Part shown: piece after piece, positions 1 to 10,687 of the stretch | How positions within the stretch are numbered: the first letter of the stretch is position 1 | How the letters are laid out: each line of letters opens with the position of its first letter | Source: an uncultured Campylobacter sp. | GTDB taxonomy: Bacteria; Campylobacterota; Campylobacteria; Campylobacterales; Campylobacteraceae | Length of the DNA stretch: 19,870 nt | Direction of reading: 5' to 3' | NCBI RefSeq assembly: GCF_937949835.1 | Contig: NZ_CALEDC010000187.1 | Span: 1 to 19,870 of the forward strand | Position numbers and translations under genes: made by a program | The notes under the pieces: generated by a model | What the model was told of the DNA's origin: nothing | What the model saw: only the letters and a program-made list of their open reading frames with translations | Database searches by the model: none

Positions 1-232
1 AGAGCTTAAAAGCTCAGCAGGATTTGCACGCTTGAAGGAATTTATTAGCCAAGCAATTTTATAAAATTCCGCTCGCTTTAGCTTGCGCAGAATTTTTAAA
101 AATTTCATTTTGCAAGGCCTTATGACTATGAGGTTTGCGTAAATTCTATCTGGCTTTGCCTCTAAATTTTAAAGTAGGGCTAGGCTTTTAAGATTTTATA
201 GTTTGGGCCCAGCGGCTCGGCTCGGAGGATAA
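1..232. other. Leader region upstream of modB
   Basis: No complete gene is visible. One + frame is open from base 2 and closes at a TAA at 62-64 (20 codons, ending ...EFISQAIL). It could be the tail of an upstream gene, but is too short to recognise. A 14-bp perfect AT palindrome (AATTTTTAAAAATT, 91-104) follows that stop, resembling the palindromes found after other stop codons here. The only clear signal near the end is the modB ribosome binding site, GGAGG at 224-228. I see no confident promoter. Confidence 0.5.
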
Positions 233-922
233 ATGTTTGAAATTCTAAAGGGGCTCGATTACACGCCGTTTCTCGTCTCATTAAAGCTTGCGAGCTTAAC
301 GACGCTCGCGTTGTTTATCGTCTGTGTGCCGCTCGCGTTTTTTATGGCGAGAAAAAATTTCCGCGGCAAAAGCGTGATCGAATCGATCATCTCGCTTCCG
401 CTGGTGCTGCCGCCATCGGTGCTAGGGTTTTACCTGCTCGTTTTTTTATCGCCGTATTCGGTGCTAGGGGAGTTTTTCGACAAACACTTCGGGCTTCGGC
501 TCGTATTTAATTTCAGCGGGCTCGTGATCGCGAGCTGTATCTACTCGCTGCCGTTTATGTTTTCGCCGCTAGTTTCGGGCTTTCGCTCGCTTCCGCGCTC
601 GCTTTTTTGGGCGTGCGACTCGCTGGATAAGAGCTATTTTTCCAAGCTTTTTCGCGTCGCGTTACCCGCGATACGCCACTCCCTGCTTAGCGCCTTGGTG
701 ATCTGCTTTGCGCATACTATGGGTGAGTTCGGCGTCGTGCTAATGATCGGCGGCAGCGTGAGCGAGCAGACCAAGGTCGCTTCCATCGCGATTTATGAAG
801 CGACTGAGACGCTCGATTTTGCGCAGGCTCACGCATATTCGGCGCTGATGCTTATCTTTAGCTTTGCGGTGCTTTTGATCATGCATTTTTTGAGCGCGCG
901 CGGAGCGAAAATCAAAGCTTAA
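233..922 (+). CDS. modB: Molybdate ABC transporter permease ModB
   Basis: Inner-membrane permease subunit of the ModABC molybdate importer; 229 residues, normal for ModB. About five hydrophobic segments are visible (roughly residues 15-38, 48-73, 90-112, 145-170, 200-221). The segment SLPLVLPPSVLGFYLL near residue 55 and HTMGEFGVVLMIGGS near 162 are typical of ModB/CysU-type permeases. The cytoplasmic EAA loop that docks on the ATPase is present by position but diverged: WACDSLDKSYFSKLFRVALP in place of EAA---G-----LP. The ATG start has GGAGG four bases upstream. The expected ATPase gene modC does not follow; the next gene is an unrelated signalling protein. modA is not visible upstream either, so partners must be outside the window. 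Tungstate or sulfate specificity cannot be excluded from sequence alone, though ModB is the best match. Confidence 0.88.
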   Translation: MFEILKGLDYTPFLVSLKLASLTTLALFIVCVPLAFFMARKNFRGKSVIESIISLPLVLPPSVLGFYLLVFLSPYSVLGEFFDKHFGLRLVFNFSGLVIASCIYSLPFMFSPLVSGFRSLPRSLFWACDSLDKSYFSKLFRVALPAIRHSLLSALVICFAHTMGEFGVVLMIGGSVSEQTKVASIAIYEATETLDFAQAHAYSALMLIFSFAVLLIMHFLSARGAKIKA

Positions 923-942
923 ATCGGCTTTAAAACGAAATT

Positions 943-951
943 TGCTAAAAT
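943..951 (+). promoter_or_regulatory. Extended -10 promoter of the GGDEF gene operon
   Basis: TGCTAAAAT: a TG extension followed by the -10 hexamer TAAAAT at 946-951. A start of transcription near 958 would give a leader of about 16 bases before the ATG at 974. The identical nine bases occur upstream of addB (10635-10643). The -35 region is not conserved, as is usual for the Campylobacter vegetative sigma factor. Confidence 0.55.
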
Positions 952-973
952 CCTGCAAAATTTGGAATTTGGC

Positions 974-3900
974 ATGAAAAACAAAAAAGACTTCGTTACC
1001 GAAAGATTTAACGCCGCCTTGATTCTAGGCGCTGCGCTACTTACGCTTGTAGTAGTTTGCGAGATTAGCTTTTTGCGCACCAGGATCTCTACGCAGCTTG
1101 ATTTGCGGACGCGCACGGCGATTACTTTACTTAAAAATACCGACGAGTCGCTTTTTAGCGAGCTTGAAATTTTAAAAGAAAATATCATTTCTTTAGACGC
1201 AAGGCACGAAGCTGCGCAAAGCGAGCTTTACGCGGATTTGATCCGCAACGTCGTAAAATCTTCTCATAGATTTGACGCTATTTTTTATCTGCGCGCCCGC
1301 GGCGCGGAGCAGGAGAGCTTAGCGTATTTTTCATCGGATGCGCGCATTTCGGATCTTGGCGAGATACGGCTTGCGGATATCGCAAGCGAGCTAAAAAAGG
1401 ATGAATGGGTATCGCGCTATATGATGATGGATGGGGCGTGGCGGTATTTTTTAATCAAGCGCGTAAACGCTGATTCGTATCTGCTAGGCTTTGCCAACAC
1501 CGCTAGGCCGATTGCCAGGCTCTCTTCGCTGGGAGATATTTTGGTCTTTAACGCCGAAGGCAAATTTTTTAACGCTCCTGGCAACGCAACCGATATATTA
1601 GGGCAGGATTTTGATTTTTCGCGCCTAGGCGAAGTGGTAAGCTTTGAAGACGAATCTGGGCTAAGCTTTGCCTATCTTGCGAAATTTGGAGATAATTTCG
1701 TAATGGCTCGCGAACGAGCCGGCTATTTTTTGGGCGCGGACGATTTTATCGTCGTAGCGCTAGCAGCGGCTATTTTAGCTTATTTAATCCTTCTAATTTC
1801 AAATTTTACGTTTTTAAAAAAGCGCGTTTTCATCCCGCTCGCGGCAGTTCAAAACGCGCTGCGCCAAGGGGATTATCACTCCAAAATTCGCGATATAGAA
1901 GCGCTAAATCCGCTAAGCTCCGTCTTAGAAATTTCTAAATCCATAGACGAGGTTTTGAAGTCTAATCTGCGCCACGGCGATTTTAGCCTCAGCTTTAAAG
2001 ATGCGCTAAAATACAGCTCTCTTTCAGTGCTTAGCATCGATAACGTTGCAGGCACGATCGAAAGCGCTAGCAACGGCGCACGCGAGCTTTACGGCGATGA
2101 CGTCGTAGGACGGAATATCTTCGCGCTGCAAGCAGGCTCGTTTTACGATCACGCCTATCAAACCCAGCGCGCAAACTATGTCAAAGAAAACTATGTCGTA
2201 ACCCGCCAAGAGACCAAAAATGGCGTCAAAGACCTTTATGTTAAAAAATCTTATATCCGCGACGGAAGTAAAATTTCAACCCTTTTTGTGGTGCTTGATG
2301 CATCAAAATATCGCAGATTTTACGATGAAACTAAGCAAAAATATGAGTATTTAAATCACGCGCCTATCGTCACGCTCGTGTTTGACTACACTTCGGGCAA
2401 GATCGTGGATGCTAGCAAAAATATAAAAGAGCTTTGGGGCTACGAAGCGGCGCAGTTTTTAAGCGGCGAGATAAGGCTATGGGATTTGCTGGATGAAAAG
2501 GATGCGAATGAGGCTAAAAATGAAATTTTAAACCGCTTAGCCGATATGCCCGCAGAAGAGCTAAGCTTTTCTCAAAGCTATAAAATTCGCCACAACGACA
2601 ATATCCGCTATAGCTACGAAGTGAGCATCTATGTCAAAAAGTCCGCCGCCAGGGCTGCGTTTTATTTTCAAAATATTGATGACGATGTTAAGGCGATCCG
2701 CGGCTTGCAGGAGGATTTGGACTTTTACCGCACCGTAATCGAGACTAGGAATTTTTGCACCTGCTTAATCGATCTTGACGAGCAGACGCTGTCGTTTGAT
2801 AAAAATTACTTTAAAATTTTAAAATATCGCGGCAAAAGGCTAAACACTGCGATGAGCTTTGGGGAGTTTAGTTATGAAATTTACTTCGCGGATTTAGAGA
2901 ATTTCAATAAAATGATCCGCGAATGCACCGCTGGGCTTAGGAGCGATTTTAGCTGCGAATTCCGTCTGCGAAACGCCGCTAATGCCTATACTTGGATCAG
3001 TATGCAAGGCTACGTCACCGAAAAGCACGGCTCTCGCTCGCGCCTTGTAAAAACTACGCTCGAAGATATCAGCTCGCGCAAGCAGACGGAGCTGGAGTTA
3101 AATTTAAACGCCAACGTCTTTTCGCGCTCGCTAGAGGCGATCTTAATCACAGATGAGAGCGGTCGCGTGCTGCGCGCTAATAACGCTTTTTACGAAATCA
3201 CCGGCTATAGCGAAAGCCAAACCATCGGCAAAATTCCAAATTTCTTCGCTCCTGCGGAGGGCGGGGCAGACGTGATGGAGAGGATTAGAAAAAATCTCGT
3301 CGGCAAACAGACCTCTTACAAAGATGAAATTTACGGACTAAAAAGAGGTGGTGGCACCTTTCCTGCGCTATTTACGGCTATTGCGATAAAGGATGATTTT
3401 TCGCTTACTTCAAATTTCATTCTGATGTTTACCGAAATTTCGCAGATCAAACAAAAGGAGAGCGAGCTAGCCAAGATCGCCCATCACGACGCGCTTACCG
3501 GGCTTCCAAATAGAGTGTATTTTATGAAGGCTGCGCAGAGATTTACAGCAAGCTCGGGCGAAAATTCCAAGCTTATGGCAGTGCTTTTCATCGATTTTGA
3601 CGGCTTTAAGGCGATCAACGACACCTACGGGCACGAGGTCGGCGATATGTTTTTGCAGGCTATCTCAAAAGCGATGAGCGGGCTACTGCGTAAAGGCGAT
3701 ATTTTAGCGCGCCTCGGCGGCGATGAGTTCGGCGCCATCATCGGCGATCTGCAAAGCAAGGATGCCGCGCATGTGCTATTAGATCGTCTGCTTGGAATTT
3801 CAAAGATGAAATTTAACCTCAAAGGCAACGAAATTAGCGCAAGCATCAGCGTTGGCGCAGCGTTTTACGATGGCAGCGAAAAGATCGATTTTCCAGGACT

Positions 3901-5028
3901 TTTATCACGCGCGGATAGGGCGATGTATCGTGCTAAAACGAGTGGTAAAAACCGCTACTGCATCTTTGAGCGCGCCGAAGCAGACGGACCTAGCGAGGAA
4001 GGGATTGCTGCAGCAATCGAAGAGGGGGAGTTTTTCGTGCTCTATCAGCCGATCATTAGCGGCGCACAGATTTATGGATATGAGCTGCTTTTACGCTGGG
4101 ATCGCGGAAAGCGCGGAATTCTTGCCCCGCAGGATTTTGCGCAGATATTAAGCGAGCCGCGATTTGAGTTGCCGATCTCAAAATTTGCGTTTTCAAAGAT
4201 GATGGAATTTAACGCTCAAACGGGCGCAAACTGCTCGATAAACGTGAGTTTAGCCGTGCTTGCAAACGACGAATTTTACGATTTCGTAGCTCACAGCTTG
4301 CGAGACAGGGCTAATGCAAAAGGCGAGTTGATGTTTGAGATAACCGATTTTAGCGAGCAAAATTTTAAGGAATTCGCCCCTGCGCGTGGGCGTTATGCAG
4401 ATCTTGGGGTTAAATTTGCCCTTAATAGTGCAAATAAAAGCAATATCCCATTCCTGAATGCCCAGCCTTTCGATATCGTTAAAATCGACCGCGAGCTCTG
4501 CCTTGACATAGGCAAGAAAAAAAATGCTATCCGAACGATCACGGGTAAGCTAAAGCGGGAGTTTGGATTCGCTCTCGGCGCTCAAGGGGTCGAAAACGCG
4601 CTGTCGCTGCGGCTCTTAAACAATTTGAAATTTAACTATCTACAGGGAAATTTTATCGCAAAAGCGCTGGATCGCAAAGAGATAGACGCTTTCATCGCGC
4701 GCTTTAAAGATACGCCCAAGCTCGCAGCCATCGACAAAGATGAGTTTATCAGCTTTTTAAACGCGCTTGATTACAAAGAGCTTGCTTTAAGCTTCGTTTC
4801 GCGCGCCGATGCGGGCGATCTGAGCCCCGGAGAGTTTGAAGGCTTTAGAGCAAAATTCGGCGAAATTTTAAACAAAACTCAAAGCGCGGGCAGCGAAAAA
4901 TTTGCGCTAACTACAGAAATACGTAAGCAAATTTTAGATATTCTTTCGCTTGATTACCGCGTTTTGGCAAGCTTCATTCAGAGCTTTAAAACGCGGCTGA
5001 ATCAGTTCATAAGCGATTTGGAGGCAGC

Positions 5029-5032
<4 letters not shown>
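974..5032 (+). CDS. Membrane PAS/GGDEF/degenerate-EAL cyclic-di-GMP protein
   Basis: Probable c-di-GMP signalling protein of about 1352 residues. Residue numbers here count from an in-frame TTG at 962; subtract 4 for the preferred ATG at 974, chosen because the TTG lies within a few bases of the predicted transcription start. The ribosome binding site is weak (GGA at 964-966). Order: TM helix 17-38, extracytoplasmic sensor region to about 258, TM helix 262-283, roughly four PAS-like modules (about 355-450, 470-580, 590-705, 716-835), GGDEF domain 841-1000, EAL-like domain 1018-1245, and an unrecognised helical tail to 1356. GGDEF is intact at 919-923, and RKGD (910-913) five residues before it is a canonical inhibitory I-site. 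The EAL domain reads ELL at 1041-1043, NS (1155-1156) where DD is needed, and AQGVE for AEGVE. So I infer a cyclase with a non-catalytic EAL. The stop overlaps hisZ in ATGA. Confidence 0.9.
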
Positions 5033-7139
<2,107 letters not shown>

Positions 7140-7143
7140 ACCC

Positions 7144-7165
7144 GGTGAAATTTTAAAATTTCACC
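7144..7165. repeat. 22-bp perfect palindrome after purA
   Basis: GGTGAAATTTT is followed directly by its exact reverse complement AAAATTTCACC, with no spacer. It lies four bases after the purA TAA. There is no T-run behind it, so it is not a standard intrinsic terminator. It may still act as a 3'-end or bidirectional termination structure, or be a protein-binding site. Its central 14 bases recur after addA (16502-16515). Confidence 0.7.
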
Positions 7166-7214
7166 CGTTGCGGGCGGCGCGACCGCTCATAGAACTGAAT
7201 TTAAAGGAACGATC

Positions 7215-7766
7215 ATGCGAATACGACTACCACACGTGCCATATATCGCGCATAAAATAGCGCTGGATCTGCTAAACTCGGGCTGCGTTACGCTGAGCGC
7301 GGGCATAGAGCCCGTCGCCAAGGAAGCGGACGAAATCATAAGGGTCGATCTGCAAAAAGAAAGAGCGATAGACGAGCGCGCAAATGAGCTGATAGATGAG
7401 CGCATAAGCGAGCTAGATGAGATGAGCGTGAATAAAAAAGATATGTTTTGGCTCATCAAACGCCACATCGCAAACGACGAGAATTTCGAGCTAAATTTCG
7501 AGGATCGCTACGGCACCATATCGCATAAAATTTTAGAAACCGTTTGGAAGAAAAATTTGATCGATTACAAAGTCTCGGAAAACAGGCTAAAGACGATAAT
7601 TTATAACGCGATCGACGAATATCTTAAAAATTATCAAAAGATCGAGGACGAGGTCTACGAAAAGATCGAGGGCTACAAGCAAAAACTGATCCCGGGTACC
7701 GAAGAATACGAGCTTGTGTTTGAAAAGCTCTACGAAGAGGAGCTAAGAAAACGAGGCATGTTATAA
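7215..7766 (+). CDS. DUF507 family protein
   Basis: 183-residue soluble protein of the DUF507 family, conserved in Campylobacterota; from memory C. jejuni Cj1495c sits in the same place beside carA. It is charged and mostly helical. The first half opens MRIRLPHVPYIAHKIALDLLN; the middle is dense in Glu/Arg/Asp (ERAIDERANELIDERISELDEMS). The second half has IAND, YGTISHKILETVWKKNLIDYKVSENRLKTIIYNAI and a charged tail ending EELRKRGML. There are no membrane segments or catalytic motifs, and its biochemical function is not known to me. The ATG at 7215 has AAAGGA at 7202-7207. The stop shares one base with the carA start (TAATG), so the pair is probably co-transcribed. Confidence 0.85.
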   Translation: MRIRLPHVPYIAHKIALDLLNSGCVTLSAGIEPVAKEADEIIRVDLQKERAIDERANELIDERISELDEMSVNKKDMFWLIKRHIANDENFELNFEDRYGTISHKILETVWKKNLIDYKVSENRLKTIIYNAIDEYLKNYQKIEDEVYEKIEGYKQKLIPGTEEYELVFEKLYEEELRKRGML

Positions 7767-8884
7767 TGAACGCGTATATCTACATAGAAAACGGCATCTA
7801 CCTGCAAGCCAAGGCGTTCGGCAAGGGCGGTAGCGCATTCGGCGAGCTCGTGTTTAACACCTCGGTCACGGGCTACGAGGAGATCATCTCCGATCCTAGC
7901 TACGCAGGGCAGTTTATTATTTTCACTATGCCTGAAATCGGTATCGTAGGTATCAACGAAAACGACAAAGAAAGCTCTAAAATCCACGCCAGCGGAATTT
8001 TCGTAAGAAATTTTAACAACGAGCCTTCAAATTTCCGCTCACAGATGAGCTTGGAGGATTATTTTCTGCAAAACGGAAAATTCGGCGTTTACGACATCGA
8101 CACTAGATTTTTAACCAAGATGCTGCGCGATCAGGGCAGTCTGCGCGCCTTCGTCTCTACCGAGATCAGTGATAAGGCGGCTCTTAAAAAGGCGCTTAGC
8201 GAGTCTGCGCGCATAGAGGAGATCAACTACGTAAGCATCGTAAGCACGAAGGCGCCGTATAAGCACACATCGGGTTGCTGGGACGCCGAGAGAGGAAGCT
8301 ACGCTCAGCCCGCAAGCTGCGGCAAAAAGATAGCCGTGATCGATTATGGCGTCAAGCGAAACATCCTAAACGAGCTTTGCGATCTAGGGCTCGGCGTTGA
8401 GGTTTTTCCGCACGACGTTAAAGCAGAGAGCCTGATTGCTAAGCTTAAAGAGGGGCAGATCGACGGTGTGTTTTTATCAAACGGTCCGGGCGAGCCTCGC
8501 ATGCTTAAAGAGGAGATCGCGCAGATCAAAAAGATGGTAGAGGCGCGCGTGCCGATTTTTGGAATTTGCCTAGGTCATCAGCTGCTAAGCAACGCGATGG
8601 GATATGAGACCTACAAGCTGAAATTCGGCCAGCACGGCGCAAACCACCCCGTGCAAAACCTGCGCACCAAATCGATCGAGATCACCGCGCAAAACCACAA
8701 CTACAACGTCCCCGAAACGATAGCGCAGATCTGCGAGATCACGCACCGAAATCTTTTCGACGGCACGATCGAGGGGGTGCGCTACAGAGACTATCCAGTA
8801 TTTTCGGTGCAGCACCACCCCGAAGCCAGCGCGGGGCCTACCGAGAGCAAATATATCTTCAAAGAATTTCTTGAAATTTTATGA
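7766..8884 (+). CDS. carA: Carbamoyl-phosphate synthase small subunit
   Basis: Glutamine amidotransferase subunit that releases ammonia from glutamine and passes it to CarB to make carbamoyl phosphate for pyrimidines and arginine. 372 residues, normal for CarA. The N-terminal CarA-specific domain contains AFGELVFNTSVTGYEEIISDPSYAGQFI. The C-terminal class I amidotransferase domain begins near residue 185 (KKIAVIDYGVKRNIL). The catalytic triad is visible: Cys268 in GICLGHQLL, His351 and Glu353 in VQHHPEAS. The start overlaps the DUF507 stop by one base. carB is not adjacent; the gene is followed by a hairpin and a long gene-free region. Confidence 0.97.
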   Translation: MNAYIYIENGIYLQAKAFGKGGSAFGELVFNTSVTGYEEIISDPSYAGQFIIFTMPEIGIVGINENDKESSKIHASGIFVRNFNNEPSNFRSQMSLEDYFLQNGKFGVYDIDTRFLTKMLRDQGSLRAFVSTEISDKAALKKALSESARIEEINYVSIVSTKAPYKHTSGCWDAERGSYAQPASCGKKIAVIDYGVKRNILNELCDLGLGVEVFPHDVKAESLIAKLKEGQIDGVFLSNGPGEPRMLKEEIAQIKKMVEARVPIFGICLGHQLLSNAMGYETYKLKFGQHGANHPVQNLRTKSIEITAQNHNYNVPETIAQICEITHRNLFDGTIEGVRYRDYPVFSVQHHPEASAGPTESKYIFKEFLEIL

Positions 8885-8906
8885 TTTTTGAAATTTTGCC
8901 TGCACT

Positions 8907-8937
8907 AAATTTTACCGCGACTGCGCGGTAAAATTTT
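8907..8937 (+). terminator. carA: Probable terminator hairpin after carA
   Basis: AAATTTTACCGCG (8907-8919), a 4-base loop ACTG, then CGCGGTAAAATTT (8924-8936): a 13-bp perfect stem with a GC-rich top, running into TTTT. It begins 22 bases after the carA stop. The T-run is short and partly within the stem, so its strength is uncertain. Confidence 0.65.
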
Positions 8938-9730
8938 GAATTTACGGCAAGCTTTAAATTCTAAAGCGGTCTTTGCGTCGTAAATTTAAAACCCGTCGCA
9001 GCCTGGATAATTGCAGGCTGGAGCGGTACGCAAAGCGCACTTTTGCGGACTTAGGATTGTCGCGGCGATTTTGAATTAAGCGGTTTTTGGATGAAGCGAT
9101 CTGCGCTAGTCGCGGTTTTAAATTTAAACCGGCTATCGCGCCGCATGCTTTTTATTTGTGTGATTTCGTGTCCGTATAACTTCTAAGCTCGCAGCTAAAT
9201 TTCATGCGTTTTAAATTTAAAAATTGGACTTGGCGCACTTAGCTCTTTTAAAATAGATCCTGCGGTACATTTCGTGCAGTCTTAAGCCGTTTAATTTGAG
9301 AAGTCGTCTTGTTGCCGTCAAAGTTATGCCAATAAACGCTTTGCCGCCCGTAAAATTTTATCTAGCGCCGTTTACCTACTAAAACCTTATCAGCGCTGTT
9401 TCATTTCCCTCTAAAATATTTGCCTAAAATAAAATTCCGCTCCGCCGCGTAGTGAAATTTTACCTGCGCTAACTTTAAAATTTTACTTTCAGCCGCTCTT
9501 AAATCTCTTTCGCACCGATAAGATTTAGCTTGCGTCACTTTAAATTTTGCCCCACTCCTAGGCTGCAGTTTTTACTCACGCTTGTTTTTTTAATCCCGCC
9601 CATATTTGCACCTAAAATAAGAGTTGTGTTACTTTATGAAATTAAATTTTTAACTTAACATTATTTTAAGCTCAATAAAAGAGAAAATTTGAAAGAATTT
9701 CGTTTGAAATTTCGCCTTGAGGGGTCTGCT
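8938..9730. other. Long gene-free region between carA and the response regulator
   Basis: About 790 bases without a convincing gene on either strand, long for a compact Campylobacter genome. It is rich in words such as TAAATTT, GTAAAATTTT (9350-9359) and the reverse AAAATTTTAC (near 9453 and 9477). One small hairpin is visible: CGGTTT (9113-9118) with AAACCG (9126-9131). A 31-codon frame (9091-9186) has no ribosome binding site. No tRNA or known RNA signature was recognised. The response-regulator promoter must be near the 3' end, but I cannot fix a -10 with confidence. It could be decayed coding DNA or hold an unannotated RNA. Confidence 0.6.
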
Positions 9731-10414
9731 ATGAGCTGCGCTTTAAAAGAGCTGGACGTCTTGCTAGTCGAGGATGATACTAAATTACTAGCCTCGCTGC
9801 ATAAGGCGTTTGAGGGTATTTTTAACAACGTTTACAATGCCCAAAACGGGCTTGAAGGTGTAAAAAAATTCAAAAAATTTAGCCCTAATCTCGTCATTAC
9901 CGATATTTTGATGCCGATCGAAGATGGGCTAGCGATGATACGTCAGATCAAACAGATCTTTCCACATGCCCCTATCGTGGTGCTTAGCGGCTTCAGTAGG
10001 GAGGAGCAGCTAAAAGGCGTTATGGAGATTGGCGTCGAGCGGTATTACTTTAAGCCGGTAGATATCGCCGCATTCGTGCTAGAGATAAGTGTGCTGATGA
10101 AGTCTAAGCTGGACTCTGTACGAGTCGTAAATATGGGCGCAGGCTACGTATTTGACGGGCTTCGCCGTATTTTGCTGAAGGATGGCGAGCAGATCGTGCT
10201 TACTAAAAAGGAGCTTTCTTTTGTCTCGCTGCTAGCCAGTCGCGTGGGCGAGCTGGTGCTTTACGAGGAGATCAAGCGTTATGTCTGGACCGAAGGAGCC
10301 GTGAGCGATACGGCGCTTCGTACCTTCGTCAAGCGTATCCGCGATAAAGTGGGAGGCGAAATCATAAAAAACGTCCCGAGCCTAGGATACAAGATCGAGC
10401 TTGAGCCTGCTTAA
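9731..10414 (+). CDS. OmpR-family two-component response regulator
   Basis: 227-residue DNA-binding response regulator. The receiver domain (about residues 8-122) has the acidic pocket VEDD (13-16), phospho-acceptor Asp58 in VITDILMPIEDG, Ser86 in VVLSGF and Lys108 in YFKPVD. The C-terminal winged-helix domain (about 130-227) includes LTKKELSFVSLLASRVGELVLYEEI and the recognition-helix region DTALRTFVKRIRDKVGGEIIKNVPSLGYKI, typical of OmpR/PhoB regulators. The frame is open further upstream to a TTG at 9689, but ATG 9731 is preferred because it has a strong GAGGGG at 9719-9724 with six-base spacing. No histidine kinase is adjacent in the window. From memory C. jejuni has a kinase/regulator pair (Cj1492c/Cj1491c) near carA, so the partner may have been lost or moved. 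Target genes are unknown. Confidence 0.93.
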   Translation: MSCALKELDVLLVEDDTKLLASLHKAFEGIFNNVYNAQNGLEGVKKFKKFSPNLVITDILMPIEDGLAMIRQIKQIFPHAPIVVLSGFSREEQLKGVMEIGVERYYFKPVDIAAFVLEISVLMKSKLDSVRVVNMGAGYVFDGLRRILLKDGEQIVLTKKELSFVSLLASRVGELVLYEEIKRYVWTEGAVSDTALRTFVKRIRDKVGGEIIKNVPSLGYKIELEPA

Positions 10415-10439
10415 ATTTGATCGCGTTTTGCTGCTTTGT

Positions 10440-10467
10440 AATTTACGGAATCCACTCGTAAAATTTT
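10440..10467 (+). terminator. Weak hairpin after the response regulator
   Basis: AATTTACG (10440-10447), a 9-base loop, then CGTAAAATT (10457-10465) pairs with one bulged A and ends in TTTT. It lies 26 bases after the stop. It shares the GTAAAATTTT right arm with the carA hairpin. Possible terminator, weaker than usual. Confidence 0.4.
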
Positions 10468-10634
10468 GCATCTAAATACGTCGCGATTAATGCGGAGCGA
10501 GGCAGAATTTCGCGCCAAAGCGCCACAGATTAAAATTTGACGCTCGTCCAACTTACTAAATTTGACTTGATAAAATTTAGCCTCTCAAGCTTTTCAAAAA
10601 CTTCTTTGCTTAAAAGCCCAAACTAAAAATTTCT

Positions 10635-10643
10635 TGCTAAAAT
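10635..10643 (+). promoter_or_regulatory. addB: Extended -10 promoter of addB
   Basis: TGCTAAAAT, with -10 TAAAAT at 10638-10643, is the same nine bases as upstream of the GGDEF gene. Transcription would start near 10650, ahead of the AAAGGA at 10676-10681 and the TTG at 10688. The in-frame TTG at 10634 overlaps this element, which argues against its use as a start. Confidence 0.5.
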
Positions 10644-10687
10644 ATCGCAAAATTCCGCGTTCTGCGAATCGCTCTAAAGGATTTGTT

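Noticed and set aside
3852..4151. 99-codon + strand frame within the GGDEF/EAL gene
   Set aside because: Out-of-frame overlap of a conserved domain region; composition is that of a frame shadow.
9091..9186. 31-codon + strand frame starting ATG in the long gene-free region
   Set aside because: No ribosome binding site, no recognisable sequence, and a length expected by chance.
8885..9688. tRNA or riboswitch in the gene-free region
   Set aside because: No TTCGA-type T-arm, cloverleaf spacing or known aptamer core could be found by eye.
9689..9730. TTG start extending the response regulator by 14 residues
   Set aside because: The extension precedes the normal receiver start, and ATG 9731 has GAGGGG at ideal spacing.
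10556..10580. CTAAATTT...AAATTTAG inverted repeat upstream of addB
   Set aside because: An 8-bp AT-only stem with no T-run; likely a product of the abundant AAATTT words.
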